Assembly (NCBI RefSeq): GCF_014651055.1
Contig: NZ_BMWD01000019.1
Span: 40,087 to 104,086, forward strand
Direction of reading: 5' to 3'
Origin: Streptomyces fructofermentans
Lineage (GTDB): Bacteria; Actinomycetota; Actinomycetes; Streptomycetales; Streptomycetaceae
Length of the DNA stretch: 64,000 nt
Below the pieces are notes generated by a model. That model made no database searches, was not told where the DNA came from, and saw only the letters and a program-made list of their open reading frames with translations. The first letter of the stretch is position 1, and the number at the start of each line of letters is the position of its first letter. Shown here in pieces: positions 1 to 7,740 of the stretch. Made by a program: the position numbers and the translations under genes.

Positions 1-46
1 CGGGCGGGCGGCCGGGGGCAGCGGGACCGCCCCGGCCGCCCGCCCG
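1..46. terminator. Perfect 17-bp hairpin at window edge
   Basis: Bases 1-17 are exactly complementary to bases 30-46, with a 12-nt loop. This is a strong GC-rich stem of the kind that ends transcription in Streptomyces. It presumably terminates a gene lying to the left of the window, or acts in both directions. Confidence 0.65.
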
Positions 47-96
47 TCGCACAGCCCCACGACCGGACAGCCCGTCCTCCCACCCTCCTTCCGGCG

Positions 97-120
97 GGAA
101 CAACCGCACGCCACGGCGTT
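97..120 (+). promoter_or_regulatory. Possible ECF-type promoter (GGAAC-N15-CGTT)
   Basis: GGAAC at 97-101 and CGTT at 117-120 are separated by 15 nt, which resembles the -35/-10 pair of promoters read by ECF sigma factors. It lies about 160 nt upstream of the MmyB-like regulator start. Such short motifs occur by chance in GC-rich DNA, so this is only a candidate. Confidence 0.3.
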
Positions 121-280
121 GTTGAACTCCCGCAAGCCGCCACGACCGCGGGGCGGACGTGCGCCGAGACGCCGTACGAGGCCGTCGTCCACGGGCGCCC
201 GGGGCCGGCGCGCGCGAAGCCCACCTCCCCTCCCCGCCGCGCGGCGGGGACCGTGCCGACCCCGGAACCAGGAGCCCGCG

Positions 281-1138
281 ATGACGGACCGAGCAGAACT
301 GGCGGCCTTCCTCCGCACACGCCGTGAGTCCCTCCAACCCGAGGACGTCGGACTCCCCCGCGGACGCCGTCGGCGCACGGGAGGCCTGCGCCGCGAGGAG
401 GTGGCGGTCCTGTGCGACATGTCGGTGGACTACTACAGCCGCCTGGAACAGCCGCGGGGCCCGCACCCCTCGGCTCAGATGCTCGCCGCCATCGCACGCG
501 GACTGCGCCTCTCTCTGGAGGAGCGGGACCATGTGTTCCAGCTCGCCGGGCACGCGCAGCCGCACAGGCGGCCGCGCCGCGACCACATCAGTCCGGGGAT
601 GCTGCGCATTCTCGACCGACTGGAGGACACACCCGCCCAGGTGGTCAACCATCTGGGCGAGACGCTGAAGCAGACACGGCTCGCGGTGGCGCTGCTGGGT
701 GACGAGACGGCCTTCACGGGGCTCGCCCGCAGCCTGCACCACCGCTGGTTCACGGACCCGGCCGCCCGCTCGCTCCGGCCGGCCGACGACCACGACGAGC
801 AGAGCCGCCTCCTCGTGGCGGACCTGCACGGCGTCCACGCACGCCACGCCGACGACCCTCGCGTGACCGAACTCGTGGAGGCACTGCACCGCGCATCGCC
901 GGAGTTCACGGCGCTGTGGCGCGAGCATCCGGTCCTCGGGCCGTACTGCGCGTCGAAGCGCTACCTGAACCCTCAGGTCGGCACGGTGGAACTGCACTGC
1001 CAGACCCTCGTCGACCCCGACCAGTCACAACGGCTGCTCGTCCACACGGCCACACCCGGCACCACGAGCCACAGCCGTCTCCAGCTCCTGTCCGTCGTCG
1101 GCGACTCCTTGCGTCCGACACCGGCGGAGCCGAACTGA
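281..1138 (+). CDS. XRE-family regulator with MmyB-like ligand domain
   Basis: DNA-binding transcription factor of 285 aa. Residues 34-58 form the helix-turn-helix typical of this group (GGLRREEVAVL followed by SVDYYSRLEQ). Residues of about 105-275 match the MmyB-like C-terminal domain, which in MmyB binds a fatty-acid-like ligand and is PAS-like. The ATG at 281 is chosen because AGGAG lies at 270-274 with 6-nt spacing. The open frame extends back to 119 but that stretch is low-complexity Arg/Pro. Family members usually control an adjacent oxidoreductase gene. The nearest downstream gene here is the AhpD-like protein, but that gene has its own candidate promoter, so a direct link is unproven. 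Confidence 0.85.
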   Translation: MTDRAELAAFLRTRRESLQPEDVGLPRGRRRRTGGLRREEVAVLCDMSVDYYSRLEQPRGPHPSAQMLAAIARGLRLSLEERDHVFQLAGHAQPHRRPRRDHISPGMLRILDRLEDTPAQVVNHLGETLKQTRLAVALLGDETAFTGLARSLHHRWFTDPAARSLRPADDHDEQSRLLVADLHGVHARHADDPRVTELVEALHRASPEFTALWREHPVLGPYCASKRYLNPQVGTVELHCQTLVDPDQSQRLLVHTATPGTTSHSRLQLLSVVGDSLRPTPAEPN

Positions 1139-1254
1139 GCCTGCCACAGGGCCGGTTGCGCACGGCCACGAGCGTGCGCAGACGGGGCTGTCCGACGCGG
1201 GCGCGGGCGCGGGCGGGACCACATCGCCGAGAGACGTACGTCACTGTCGAGACC

Positions 1255-1281
1255 TGTCACGGATGGGCGCATGGCCTGGTC
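1255..1281 (+). promoter_or_regulatory. Candidate ECF41-type promoter for the CMD gene
   Basis: TGTCACG at 1255-1261, a 16-nt spacer, then GGTC at 1278-1281. Known ECF41 sigma factors read TGTCACA and CGTC with similar spacing, and typically switch on genes for carboxymuconolactone decarboxylases, oxidoreductases or epimerases. The gene 40 nt downstream belongs to the first of these classes. No ECF41 sigma gene is in this window. Confidence 0.5.
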
Positions 1282-1320
1282 AATGAGGTGTAACGGTCCT
1301 ACTGGCGAGGAGAACCCATC

Positions 1321-1791
1321 ATGGATGCGCGTATCAACTACTTCGGCAACGCCCTTGCGGGCAAGGTCATGAAGCACCTCAACTCGGCCGGGATGGCGGT
1401 GCACTCGTCCCTGCCGATCCTCACGCAGGAGCTGGTGAAGATCCGCGCCAGCCAGATCAACGGCTGCGGATTCTGCACGGACATGCACATCAAGGACGCG
1501 GTCGCCGCGGGCGAGGACCAGCAGCGCCTGAACCTGGTGGCCGTGTGGCGCGAGGCGAAGGTGTTCACCGACGCCGAGCGTGCCGCTCTTGAGCTGACCG
1601 AGCAGGGCACCCGGATCGCGGACGCGTCGGGTGGCGTGTCCGACGAGGTCTGGGCGAACGCCGCCAAGCACTACGGCGAGGACGAGCTGGTCGCGCTGAT
1701 CTCCCTGATCGCGATCATCAATGCGTACAACCGGATCAACGTCATCAACCAGCAGCCCGCCGGTGACTACGTTCCCGGCATGTTCGGCTGA
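1321..1791 (+). CDS. AhpD/carboxymuconolactone decarboxylase-family protein
   Basis: A 156-aa protein of the CMD/AhpD fold. It carries the redox motif E37-x11-C49-G-F-C52-x3-H56, the signature of alkylhydroperoxidase-like members, in which the two cysteines and the histidine reduce peroxides. This favours a peroxidase role over a true decarboxylase. The ATG follows AGGAGA (1308-1313) by 7 nt. The gene stands alone, with a candidate ECF41-type promoter upstream and a 15-bp perfect hairpin 25 nt downstream. The upstream MmyB-like regulator is a second possible controller. Confidence 0.87.
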   Translation: MDARINYFGNALAGKVMKHLNSAGMAVHSSLPILTQELVKIRASQINGCGFCTDMHIKDAVAAGEDQQRLNLVAVWREAKVFTDAERAALELTEQGTRIADASGGVSDEVWANAAKHYGEDELVALISLIAIINAYNRINVINQQPAGDYVPGMFG

Positions 1792-1816
1792 GTCACGCCA
1801 CACCCCACGGAACGCC

Positions 1817-1854
1817 ACGCCTCCCGGCCGACGGAGCCTTCGGCCGGGAGGCGT
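1817..1854. terminator. Perfect 15-bp hairpin after the CMD gene
   Basis: Bases 1817-1831 pair without mismatch with 1840-1854 around an 8-nt loop. It lies 25 nt past the AhpD-like stop codon and is the expected place for its terminator. Confidence 0.8.
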
Positions 1855-1947
1855 AGGCCTCCGTCGGCGCCACCGCACTCACCGCGGCGTGGTCATACCC
1901 GGGGAGGGTTCACCGACCTCGTCGCAGGCCGCGGGGTGCCGACCATG

Positions 1948-1980
1948 GTCTCCCTCCCGGCCGACGTCCGGGAGGGAGAC
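1948..1980. terminator. Second perfect 13-bp hairpin in the same gap
   Basis: GTCTCCCTCCCGG (1948-1960) pairs exactly with 1968-1980 over a 7-nt loop. It sits between the first terminator and the cupin gene start at 2140. It could be a backup terminator or a leader structure of the cupin transcript. The rest of the 348-bp gap (1792-2139) shows nothing else I can name. Confidence 0.5.
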
Positions 1981-2139
1981 TGTCACAATGGAAGCCGCTG
2001 TCCGGTCAAACCTGGCACAACGGGCCCAGCACCACGCCGCAGGCACCCGTCTGCGGCCGCCGGAGCCCACCGTTGATCGACCTGCCCACGAACCGTTCCG
2101 AACCAGGGAACCGGCAACGTCGATCACCAGGAGGAGGGA

Positions 2140-2637
2140 ATGGCGAGCATGTCGTATCCGGAGCAGAAGTACTGGGGAGAGAACGGCGAGGTCAGCGCCT
2201 CGTTCCGACCCGCCTCGACCCCGGCCGACAGGGGCCAGGGCGACAGCGGTCAGGACGCCATCCACTATCTGGCGACGACCGCTGCAACACGGGGCGAGTT
2301 CGGGCTGTACCGCGTCGAGATGAAGCCGAAGGCGGGCGGCCCGAAGACGCACTTCCACAAGACCATCTCGGAGTCCTTCTACATCCTCGACGGCACAGTG
2401 CGACTGTTCGACGGCGAGCGGTGGGTCGACGCCCGCAAGGGCGACTTCCTGCATGTGCCGCAGGGCGGACTGCACGCCTTCCGCAACGACTCCGACGCCC
2501 CCGCCGACATGCTGCTCCTCTTCACACCCGGCGCGCCTCGCGAGGAGTACTTCGAGCAGGTGTCGGAGCTGGCCGACGCGAGCGAGGAAGAACGTACGGC
2601 CTTCTTCGACAAGCACGACTCGTACTTCGTCGACTGA
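2140..2637 (+). CDS. Cupin-domain protein
   Basis: A 165-aa single-domain cupin. The metal-binding set is visible as H71-x-H73-x4-E78 in strand motif 1 (THFHKTISE) and H112 in motif 2 (PQGGLHAF), so a bound metal is likely. Substrate unknown: small stand-alone cupins include dioxygenases, isomerases and binding proteins. ATG 2140 is preceded by AGGAGG (2129-2134); an internal ATG at 2149 is less well placed. The next gene, a methyltransferase, starts 38 nt downstream on the same strand, so the two may share a transcript. Confidence 0.85.
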   Translation: MASMSYPEQKYWGENGEVSASFRPASTPADRGQGDSGQDAIHYLATTAATRGEFGLYRVEMKPKAGGPKTHFHKTISESFYILDGTVRLFDGERWVDARKGDFLHVPQGGLHAFRNDSDAPADMLLLFTPGAPREEYFEQVSELADASEEERTAFFDKHDSYFVD

Positions 2638-2675
2638 GCGCCTGCCGTCGGCCATCGTCCGAGAATGTCCCGCGC

Positions 2676-3443
2676 ATGAGAAATCCGACCGTTTCCGGAC
2701 CAGGTCCAGTTCCCGTGAACGAGGAACGGGACGACTACGCTGTCAGCGCCGAGTTCTACGACGTCCTGCAGGCCCGCCGGGACGAGTTGCGCGTCCACCG
2801 TCTGTACGCCCACGCGGTGGGCGACGCACGACTGGGAGTGCTGGACGTCGGTTCCGGCACCGGACGGGTGGCGTTGATGAGCCTCGCCGAGTCCCGGGTG
2901 GCCGTGCACGCCGTGGAGCCCGCGCGCGCGATGCGCGCACCCTTGATGAGCCGACTCGCTTCCCTGCCGACGGAGTTGAGGGACCGGGTCACCGTGCACG
3001 CGCTGCCCCTGAACGAGGCGGCACTGCACCGGGTCGCGGACGTGGCTGTCTGCCACAACACGGTCGCGGCCCTGCCGCCCGCCGAACGGCACGCGTTGTG
3101 GCCGGCCGTCGCCGACGCTCTCGTTCCCGGGGGTTCGCTGCTCCTCGAACTCCCGCCGTCCCGGCTGCCCGTTCACGACATCGTCCGCGCCCTCCCGATC
3201 CAGCGGTTCGGTGAGCACGAATACGGCGGGCGGATGTCGATGTCGACGGAAGGCGACCGGATCCGCACGCGGTTCGACTACTGGGTACGCGGATCGGCAG
3301 GCCTGCTGCGGGAGCACACGGAGACGTTCTGGATGTGGCCGGCCTCGCGGGACCAACTCGTGGACGACCTCGGCCGGCATGGCTTCACCGCCGTCCCCGG
3401 CGAACGGAACCCGGACGTCCTGACCGTGAGTCTCCCGTCCTGA
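2676..3443 (+). CDS. Class I SAM-dependent methyltransferase
   Basis: About 255 aa. Residues 56-64 (LDVGSGTGR) are motif I, the S-adenosylmethionine loop. An acidic residue follows strand 2 (HAVEPARAM), and a post-motif region begins at VADVAVCHNTVAALP. The C-terminal half resembles small-molecule methyltransferases of the ubiE/tylosin type. Acceptor unknown. The open frame extends upstream to 2073, but that part overlaps the cupin gene and is not protein-like. Start could be ATG 2676 or GTG 2715; neither has a strong ribosome site, so the first 13 residues are uncertain. Probably co-transcribed with the cupin gene. Confidence 0.82.
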   Translation: MRNPTVSGPGPVPVNEERDDYAVSAEFYDVLQARRDELRVHRLYAHAVGDARLGVLDVGSGTGRVALMSLAESRVAVHAVEPARAMRAPLMSRLASLPTELRDRVTVHALPLNEAALHRVADVAVCHNTVAALPPAERHALWPAVADALVPGGSLLLELPPSRLPVHDIVRALPIQRFGEHEYGGRMSMSTEGDRIRTRFDYWVRGSAGLLREHTETFWMWPASRDQLVDDLGRHGFTAVPGERNPDVLTVSLPS

Positions 3444-3927
3444 GCACGGCTCGGTCCGTCACCGCGGTCCGAAGGGGCGGTCGCGCGCACGGAGGCGGCC
3501 GCGGCCGCCGAGCAGCGGATGCGACGGCCGTGGCCAGGACCTATCGTGACAGTGACGTGGCGTCCGGGCGGCACGTGGGGAACGAGTGCCCGCGCGGCGC
3601 CCGAGTCCTTGCTCATCGTTCCGTGCGTCTCGGCGGCACGGACGGGAGGCCGGAGATGGGCTGCGCGCGTCATGGGTCCGGCTCAGCGCTTCTCGGGTCC
3701 GGCGACTGCCTCTCGCCGGTTCCCACCCGTCCGGCCGACCGCCGCCGCTCCGGCCGGGAGCCGGCGTCACCCGCTCGACCCGCGGGTGGTCCGTGCGCCG
3801 GGGCTCGGCGGCGGTTCCACCACCGGTCGCGGCGCCGGGAACGGTGGCCGACCGCCTCGCGGCCTCCAAGGTCGACCAGCGGAGAGTTCAGCAGTGCGGC
3901 CCGCTCCCGACGAGGCAAGGACACACC
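3444..3927. other. Non-coding gap, no gene recognised
   Basis: Short frames here are Arg/Pro-rich shadows on both strands. The only structure noted is a 16-bp perfect palindrome (GGCGGCCGCGGCCGCC) at 3494-3509, which has no loop and may be compositional. The promoter of the VOC gene must lie in the right part, but no clear box is visible. Confidence 0.5.
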
Positions 3928-4326
3928 ATGAAGATCTCCTCATTGATCATCCGAGTGGCGGAACTCGAGCGGTCCATCGAGTTCTACTCCCGTGTCCTGG
4001 GCGTGGAAGTGGCCCTGCGCGACACCAACTTGGTCCTTCTCACGTCCGCCGACGGCTCGCAGATCTACCTGCACGGGCAGAACTCGACGAGGACTACCGG
4101 TCGCCTCGGCCTGCATGCCGCCACGTGGACGGCAGAATCCGAGGCGGATCTGCTCGCCGTGGAGTCCCGTCTGAAGGAACTGGAAGCGCACCGGCGGACC
4201 ATGAAGCACGACGACTACATGATCGTCGAGGGCCGGGACCCGGACGGCATGGCCGTCCTGATCTCGTATCCGGGCCCCAGTGACTCCGTCCGCCGCACGA
4301 TCATCTCGGCCGTCGCCACGTGGTGA
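3928..4326 (+). CDS. VOC-family (glyoxalase/bleomycin-resistance fold) protein
   Basis: A 132-aa protein with the vicinal-oxygen-chelate pattern: an opening beta strand (SLIIRVAELERSIEFYSRVLG), a central strand carrying LHAATW, and a closing EGRDPDGMAVLISYP. Members include glyoxalase I, extradiol dioxygenases and antibiotic-binding proteins. The closing segment is the usual Glu-x-Asp-Pro-Asp-Gly motif that often holds the metal ligand. The specific activity cannot be read from sequence. ATG 3928 opens a full-length domain; a frame reaching back to 3586 is shadow. Convergent with the DUF1275 gene. Confidence 0.82.
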   Translation: MKISSLIIRVAELERSIEFYSRVLGVEVALRDTNLVLLTSADGSQIYLHGQNSTRTTGRLGLHAATWTAESEADLLAVESRLKELEAHRRTMKHDDYMIVEGRDPDGMAVLISYPGPSDSVRRTIISAVATW

Positions 4327-4464
4327 GCAGGTCCGCGCGCCGCTGCTCGGCCCGGGGGTCCACCCACCGGGGGCGCGAGGCCTGAACGGTCCGCCGCAGG
4401 CCGCCGAGCAGGTACTCGGTCGCCGCCCGGTACCGGGTACCTCGCCGCAGACCGCCACCGTGCC

Positions 4465-5145
4465 TCATGCCGCCTTGGCCGGTGGAGCCGCACGCGAGAC
4501 GACCACGAGCGCCGCCGTCACGAGGAGGGCGGGTATCGCCGGCGCCGCGAGTCGGGCCCAGCGGATCGCGAGCCCTCCGAGCGCCGCGCCGACGGGAATG
4601 AGTACGACGATCAGCGCAACGTGCTTCTGGAACTGCTTGTTCGCCACCAGCTCCGACACCACGCCCGTGATGGCCCCCGTCATGTAGGCCGTGGTCTGCG
4701 CGCCCCCGGTGACGATCCGTACCCCGCCGCTCTGGCAGCCCATGGCCAGAGAACCGCCCGCGAGCAGCGTCGCCTGCTGGGCGGACCCGGGCTCGCCGCC
4801 CACGGCCAGCCAGAACACCCATACCGCCCACAGCACGACGGCCTCGGCGACGAGCGCGCCCCGCATCCCCGGAGGCCGTTGCCGCGAGCCCAGCGCGGCC
4901 TTGCTGCCGAGGGCCACGCCCACCAGGTACGCGACGATGGCCAGCGCCGCGAGGTGTGCCACGGCCGGGTACCCGCCGGCGAGCGCCAGACCGAGCAACG
5001 CCGAGTTCGCCGTCATGACACTGGTGAACACTCCGCCGAGGGCCAGATACCCCACGGCGTTGACACACCCGGCCGCCGTGGTGAGCAGCATCTGCGCCGT
5101 CCGTCGGAGCCCCGGCGCGGAGTGGTCGCCCCTCCCAGCGGACAT
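4465..5145 (-). CDS. DUF1275 (YoaK-like) membrane protein
   Basis: A 226-aa integral membrane protein with six hydrophobic segments. It carries DUF1275 features: an early AGCVNAVGYLALGGVFTSVM segment with a T-S-V-M-T-A-N motif, and a central QSGGVRIVTGGAQTTAYMTG segment. The family is widespread and of unknown function, possibly transport. The ATG at 5145 is preceded by GGAGGAG, giving a clear start; the frame continues upstream to 5319 only as Arg/Pro-rich shadow. It faces the VOC gene tail to tail, with 138 nt between. Confidence 0.83.
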   Translation of the reverse strand: MSAGRGDHSAPGLRRTAQMLLTTAAGCVNAVGYLALGGVFTSVMTANSALLGLALAGGYPAVAHLAALAIVAYLVGVALGSKAALGSRQRPPGMRGALVAEAVVLWAVWVFWLAVGGEPGSAQQATLLAGGSLAMGCQSGGVRIVTGGAQTTAYMTGAITGVVSELVANKQFQKHVALIVVLIPVGAALGGLAIRWARLAAPAIPALLVTAALVVVSRAAPPAKAA

Positions 5146-5406
5146 GGCTCCTCCGTTCACGGCCCGGCAAAGACCGCGCCCACGTGCCGCCGTACGCCGC
5201 GGGCTGCGGCCGGACGGCGACGGGTGCGAGGCACGCGGACGCCCCGGAGACGGCTGCGGCGGACTGGACCTCGACGCCACGCCTTCCACGGTAGGGCCCG
5301 CCGCCCGAGGCCGCCTCACCAGCGCGGAGGCGGGCCCGTGGCCACCGTGGAAGGGCTCGGGCGCCCGCTCGGCCTCCCTGCGCCGGCGCGGGGCGCTCGG
5401 TGGTCC

Positions 5407-5772
5407 TCAGCGGGCGGGTGGGACGAACTCCGGCTGGTCGAGCAGGCGCAGCCAGGTCCCGTCGGACTGGCGCCTGACGACCTGGGCGCGGGCGCCGGCC
5501 CCGTCCCTCGGAGGTGTCGACGTGAGGGCGATGCCGTCGCCGACCAGTGTGGGCAGCGGTTGTTCCGGTTCGAAGCGCGGGCGGTGGGCCAGCACCTTCT
5601 CCCACAGTGCCCGGATCGCCTCCCTCCCCACCGTCAACTCCCCGGGCGGGTAGGCCATCACCGCCTCCTCCTCGTACAGGGCGGCGACCCCGGCCGCGTC
5701 ACCGGCGTTGGACCGCTCGACGAACAAGCGGGTGATGTCCTCGGGCCGCAGGGCCTTCTCGTACTCCGGCAC
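5407..5772 (-). CDS. SnoaL-like / NTF2-fold small protein
   Basis: A 121-aa protein of the NTF2-like superfamily, of the group that includes SnoaL polyketide cyclases and ketosteroid isomerases: an N-terminal helix pair (ITRLFVERSNAGDAAGVAALYEE is the first), a strand with VMAYPPGE, and GREAIRALWEKVL. Stand-alone proteins like this are often described as DUF4440-type stress proteins. The start is GTG 5772 with AGGAGG just upstream. It is divergent from the LysR gene with 97 nt between, so the LysR protein is the likely regulator. Confidence 0.8.
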   Translation of the reverse strand: MPEYEKALRPEDITRLFVERSNAGDAAGVAALYEEEAVMAYPPGELTVGREAIRALWEKVLAHRPRFEPEQPLPTLVGDGIALTSTPPRDGAGARAQVVRRQSDGTWLRLLDQPEFVPPAR

Positions 5773-5855
5773 GGTTCCTCCTGACGTCGGGTTTCCTCAC
5801 AGCCCAGCCTGGTCGGACGATGATCAGAAGTCCAACAGATGGATCAGCTGGCAAC

Positions 5856-5870
5856 TAGAATCACCAGTCA
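5856..5870 (+). promoter_or_regulatory. Candidate leaderless promoter of the LysR gene
   Basis: TAGAAT at 5856-5861 is a good -10 box, and the ATG follows after 8 nt, so the transcript would begin at or next to the start codon. There is no Shine-Dalgarno sequence. The -35 region near 5833 is weak, as expected for an activator-dependent or autoregulated promoter. Confidence 0.42.
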
Positions 5871-6760
5871 TGGAGCTGAGGCAGTTGGAGTACTTCGTCG
5901 CGGTCGCCGAGGAGCGCAACTTCACCCGCGCCGCGGAGCGCGTGCACATCAGCCAGTCCGGTGTCAGCGCCCAGATCCGTCAGCTGGAACGCGAACTCGG
6001 CGCCGAGCTGTTCGACCGGTCGACACGCGCCGTCACCCTCACCGTCGCGGGAGAGGCCGCGCTCGGACCGGCACGCGCGGCACTCGCGGCGGCCGAGGCC
6101 GTCGGCCAGGCGGTCGGGGAGGTGACCGGCCTCATCCGGGGGCGGCTGACGGTCGGCATGGTGACGGGCTGCACGGTCACCCCGCTGTTCGACGCGCTCG
6201 CCGCGTTCCACCGGGAGCGTCCCGGCGTCGAGATCGCACTCGCGGAGGACAACTCCGAGCGGCTCGTCGAGGCAGTGCGCGCCGGAGGCCTCGACCTGGC
6301 CCTCGTGGGTACCGCGGATGCCGTGCCCGACGGTCTGGACAGGCTGACCATCGTCAGCGAACGGCTCGTCGCCGCGGTTCCTGCCGGACACCCTCTGGCG
6401 GGGCGGCGCCGGATCACCCTCGACGACGTGGTGGCCCACCCCGTCGTGTGCATGCCGGTGGGGACCGGTCTGCGCACGGTGTTCGACCGTGCCTGCGCGG
6501 CCCGGGGCGTCCGGGCGTCGATCCCCCTGGAGGCCGGTGCGGCGGACGCGGTCGCCGGCCTCGCCGTGCGCGGGCTCGGCGTCGCCGTCCTCAGCGAGTC
6601 GATGGCCGCGGGTCACGCCGAGCGGCTCACGGCCCGCACCATCGTGGACGTCGAGGCACCGGCGCTGCTCGCGCTCGTCTGGAGGAGCGCGCACAACCCG
6701 GCCCTGCGCGAGGTGCTGGTGCACTGCAGGGAGGCGTTCGACCTGCCGGACCCGGCGTGA
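5870..6760 (+). CDS. LysR-family transcriptional regulator
   Basis: A 296-aa LTTR. Residues 1-60 are the winged helix-turn-helix (MELRQLEYFVAVAEERNFTR, then VSAQIRQLERELGAELFDR), followed by the linker helix. Residues of about 90-290 form the two-lobed periplasmic-binding-like effector domain (RLTVGMVTGCT through VAVLSESMA). The effector is not predictable. The start is the conserved MELRQL; the frame reaches upstream to 5708 over the divergent promoter but has no coding character. The divergent SnoaL-like gene is the probable target, and LTTRs normally repress themselves from the shared intergenic region. Confidence 0.93.
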   Translation: MELRQLEYFVAVAEERNFTRAAERVHISQSGVSAQIRQLERELGAELFDRSTRAVTLTVAGEAALGPARAALAAAEAVGQAVGEVTGLIRGRLTVGMVTGCTVTPLFDALAAFHRERPGVEIALAEDNSERLVEAVRAGGLDLALVGTADAVPDGLDRLTIVSERLVAAVPAGHPLAGRRRITLDDVVAHPVVCMPVGTGLRTVFDRACAARGVRASIPLEAGAADAVAGLAVRGLGVAVLSESMAAGHAERLTARTIVDVEAPALLALVWRSAHNPALREVLVHCREAFDLPDPA

Positions 6761-7090
6761 GGCCTCCTCGTACGGGATCGGAGGCAGGACCGGGATCGGG
6801 ACCGCCCGGCGATCAGGCGCCGGGCGTGGCTCCGGAAACGGCCGTCGGGGACCGTGGGCGGCTCCGGAACCGACGGACGGGCGCCGTGCGCGGCTCCGGG
6901 ACCGGTCGTGGGCTGCGCCCCCGATCGACGGTGGTCAGTAGGCCCTTCGTGGTCCGGGGCGGCGCGGAGGGATGCCTGCCGTGAGCCGAAGCCCGGTTCG
7001 CCGTCGCCCTCTGGCTATCGTCGGGACGACAGGAGTGACCGCCGGGCATCGGGCCCAGAATCAGGGGTACTCCTCCTGTGGAGGTTCATG
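6761..7090. other. Intergenic region with terminator and short GC repeats
   Basis: CGCCCGGCG at 6803-6811 pairs perfectly with 6818-6826 over 6 nt, a plausible LysR terminator. To its right, the phrase GGCTCCGGAA or GGCTCCGGGA recurs three times between 6829 and 6902, giving a weak degenerate repeat. No gene is supported. Confidence 0.5.
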
Positions 7091-7447
7091 ATGTTCGAAG
7101 CAGGCGACATCCGCGAATGGCGTGGCCACGACGTGGTGGATCGCGACGGCCACAAGATCGGGACCCTGGAGTCGATCTATGTCGACACGGGAACCGACGA
7201 CCCCTACTTCGCCACGGTGACCGTCGGCATGCCCACCCGCCGCCGACTGGTGTTCGTACCCCTCACCGGTGCCACGGTCGGCCCCGGGTACGTGAAGGTG
7301 ACCCATGACCGGAACCTCGTGAAGAAGGCTCCTTCCATCGACACGGACGGGGTACTGCCCGCCGTGGACGAGCCCGAGGTCTTCGCCCACTACGAATTGG
7401 ACTACGAGCCGGGCCTCAAGGGCGAACGCCGCCTCGGCCGCCGCTGA
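7091..7447 (+). CDS. PRC-barrel domain protein
   Basis: A 118-aa protein. The first 75 residues match the PRC-barrel fold (EWRGHDVVDRDGHKIGTLE, then RLVFVPLTGATV), a small beta barrel found at the end of the RimM ribosome-maturation factor and in the photosynthetic reaction centre H subunit. The C-terminal 40 residues are acidic. Stand-alone actinobacterial members have no known job. Two in-frame ATGs occur (7088 and 7091). The ribosome site GGAGG (7080-7084) fits 7091 better. A 57-aa membrane protein follows 34 nt downstream. Confidence 0.82.
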   Translation: MFEAGDIREWRGHDVVDRDGHKIGTLESIYVDTGTDDPYFATVTVGMPTRRRLVFVPLTGATVGPGYVKVTHDRNLVKKAPSIDTDGVLPAVDEPEVFAHYELDYEPGLKGERRLGRR

Positions 7448-7481
7448 TCCGCCGAAGCCGCCCAAGCCGCCGGGAGATCCG

Positions 7482-7655
7482 ATGCGCCTGTTCCTGTTCC
7501 TGCTCCTCGTGGCCCTCGTCCTGGGCATCATCGGATTCGCCGCCGAGAGCCTCTTCTATCTGCTCGTCATCGGCGCGGTCGTGCTGGTGATCGCCCTCGT
7601 CCACGGCGCCCTGCGCTTCCGCCGGGGCGGAAGGAGGCAGCGCGTCGCGCGCTGA
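7482..7655 (+). CDS. Small two-segment membrane protein (57 aa)
   Basis: A 57-aa open frame from ATG 7482 to TGA 7655 with GGGAG upstream. The translation starts MRLFLFLLLVALVLGIIGF, has a second hydrophobic stretch (FYLLVIGAVVLVIALVHG), and ends in an Arg-rich tail (RFRRGGRRQRVAR). This is the layout of a helical hairpin with a positively charged cytoplasmic end. It resembles the short hydrophobic proteins common in streptomycetes. It sits 34 nt behind the PRC-barrel gene and is probably in the same transcript. Function unknown. Confidence 0.72.
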   Translation: MRLFLFLLLVALVLGIIGFAAESLFYLLVIGAVVLVIALVHGALRFRRGGRRQRVAR

Positions 7656-7740
7656 CTCCCCTCCCCCGCCTCCCACTTGGACGCGGTGACGGTTCCGCCC
7701 GCGCACCGGGCCGAACCGCCACCGCGTTGTCGTGCCTGCC

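Noticed and set aside
119..280. Upstream extension of the MmyB-like regulator
   Set aside because: Arg/Pro-rich, not family-like, and the ribosome site is directly before ATG 281.
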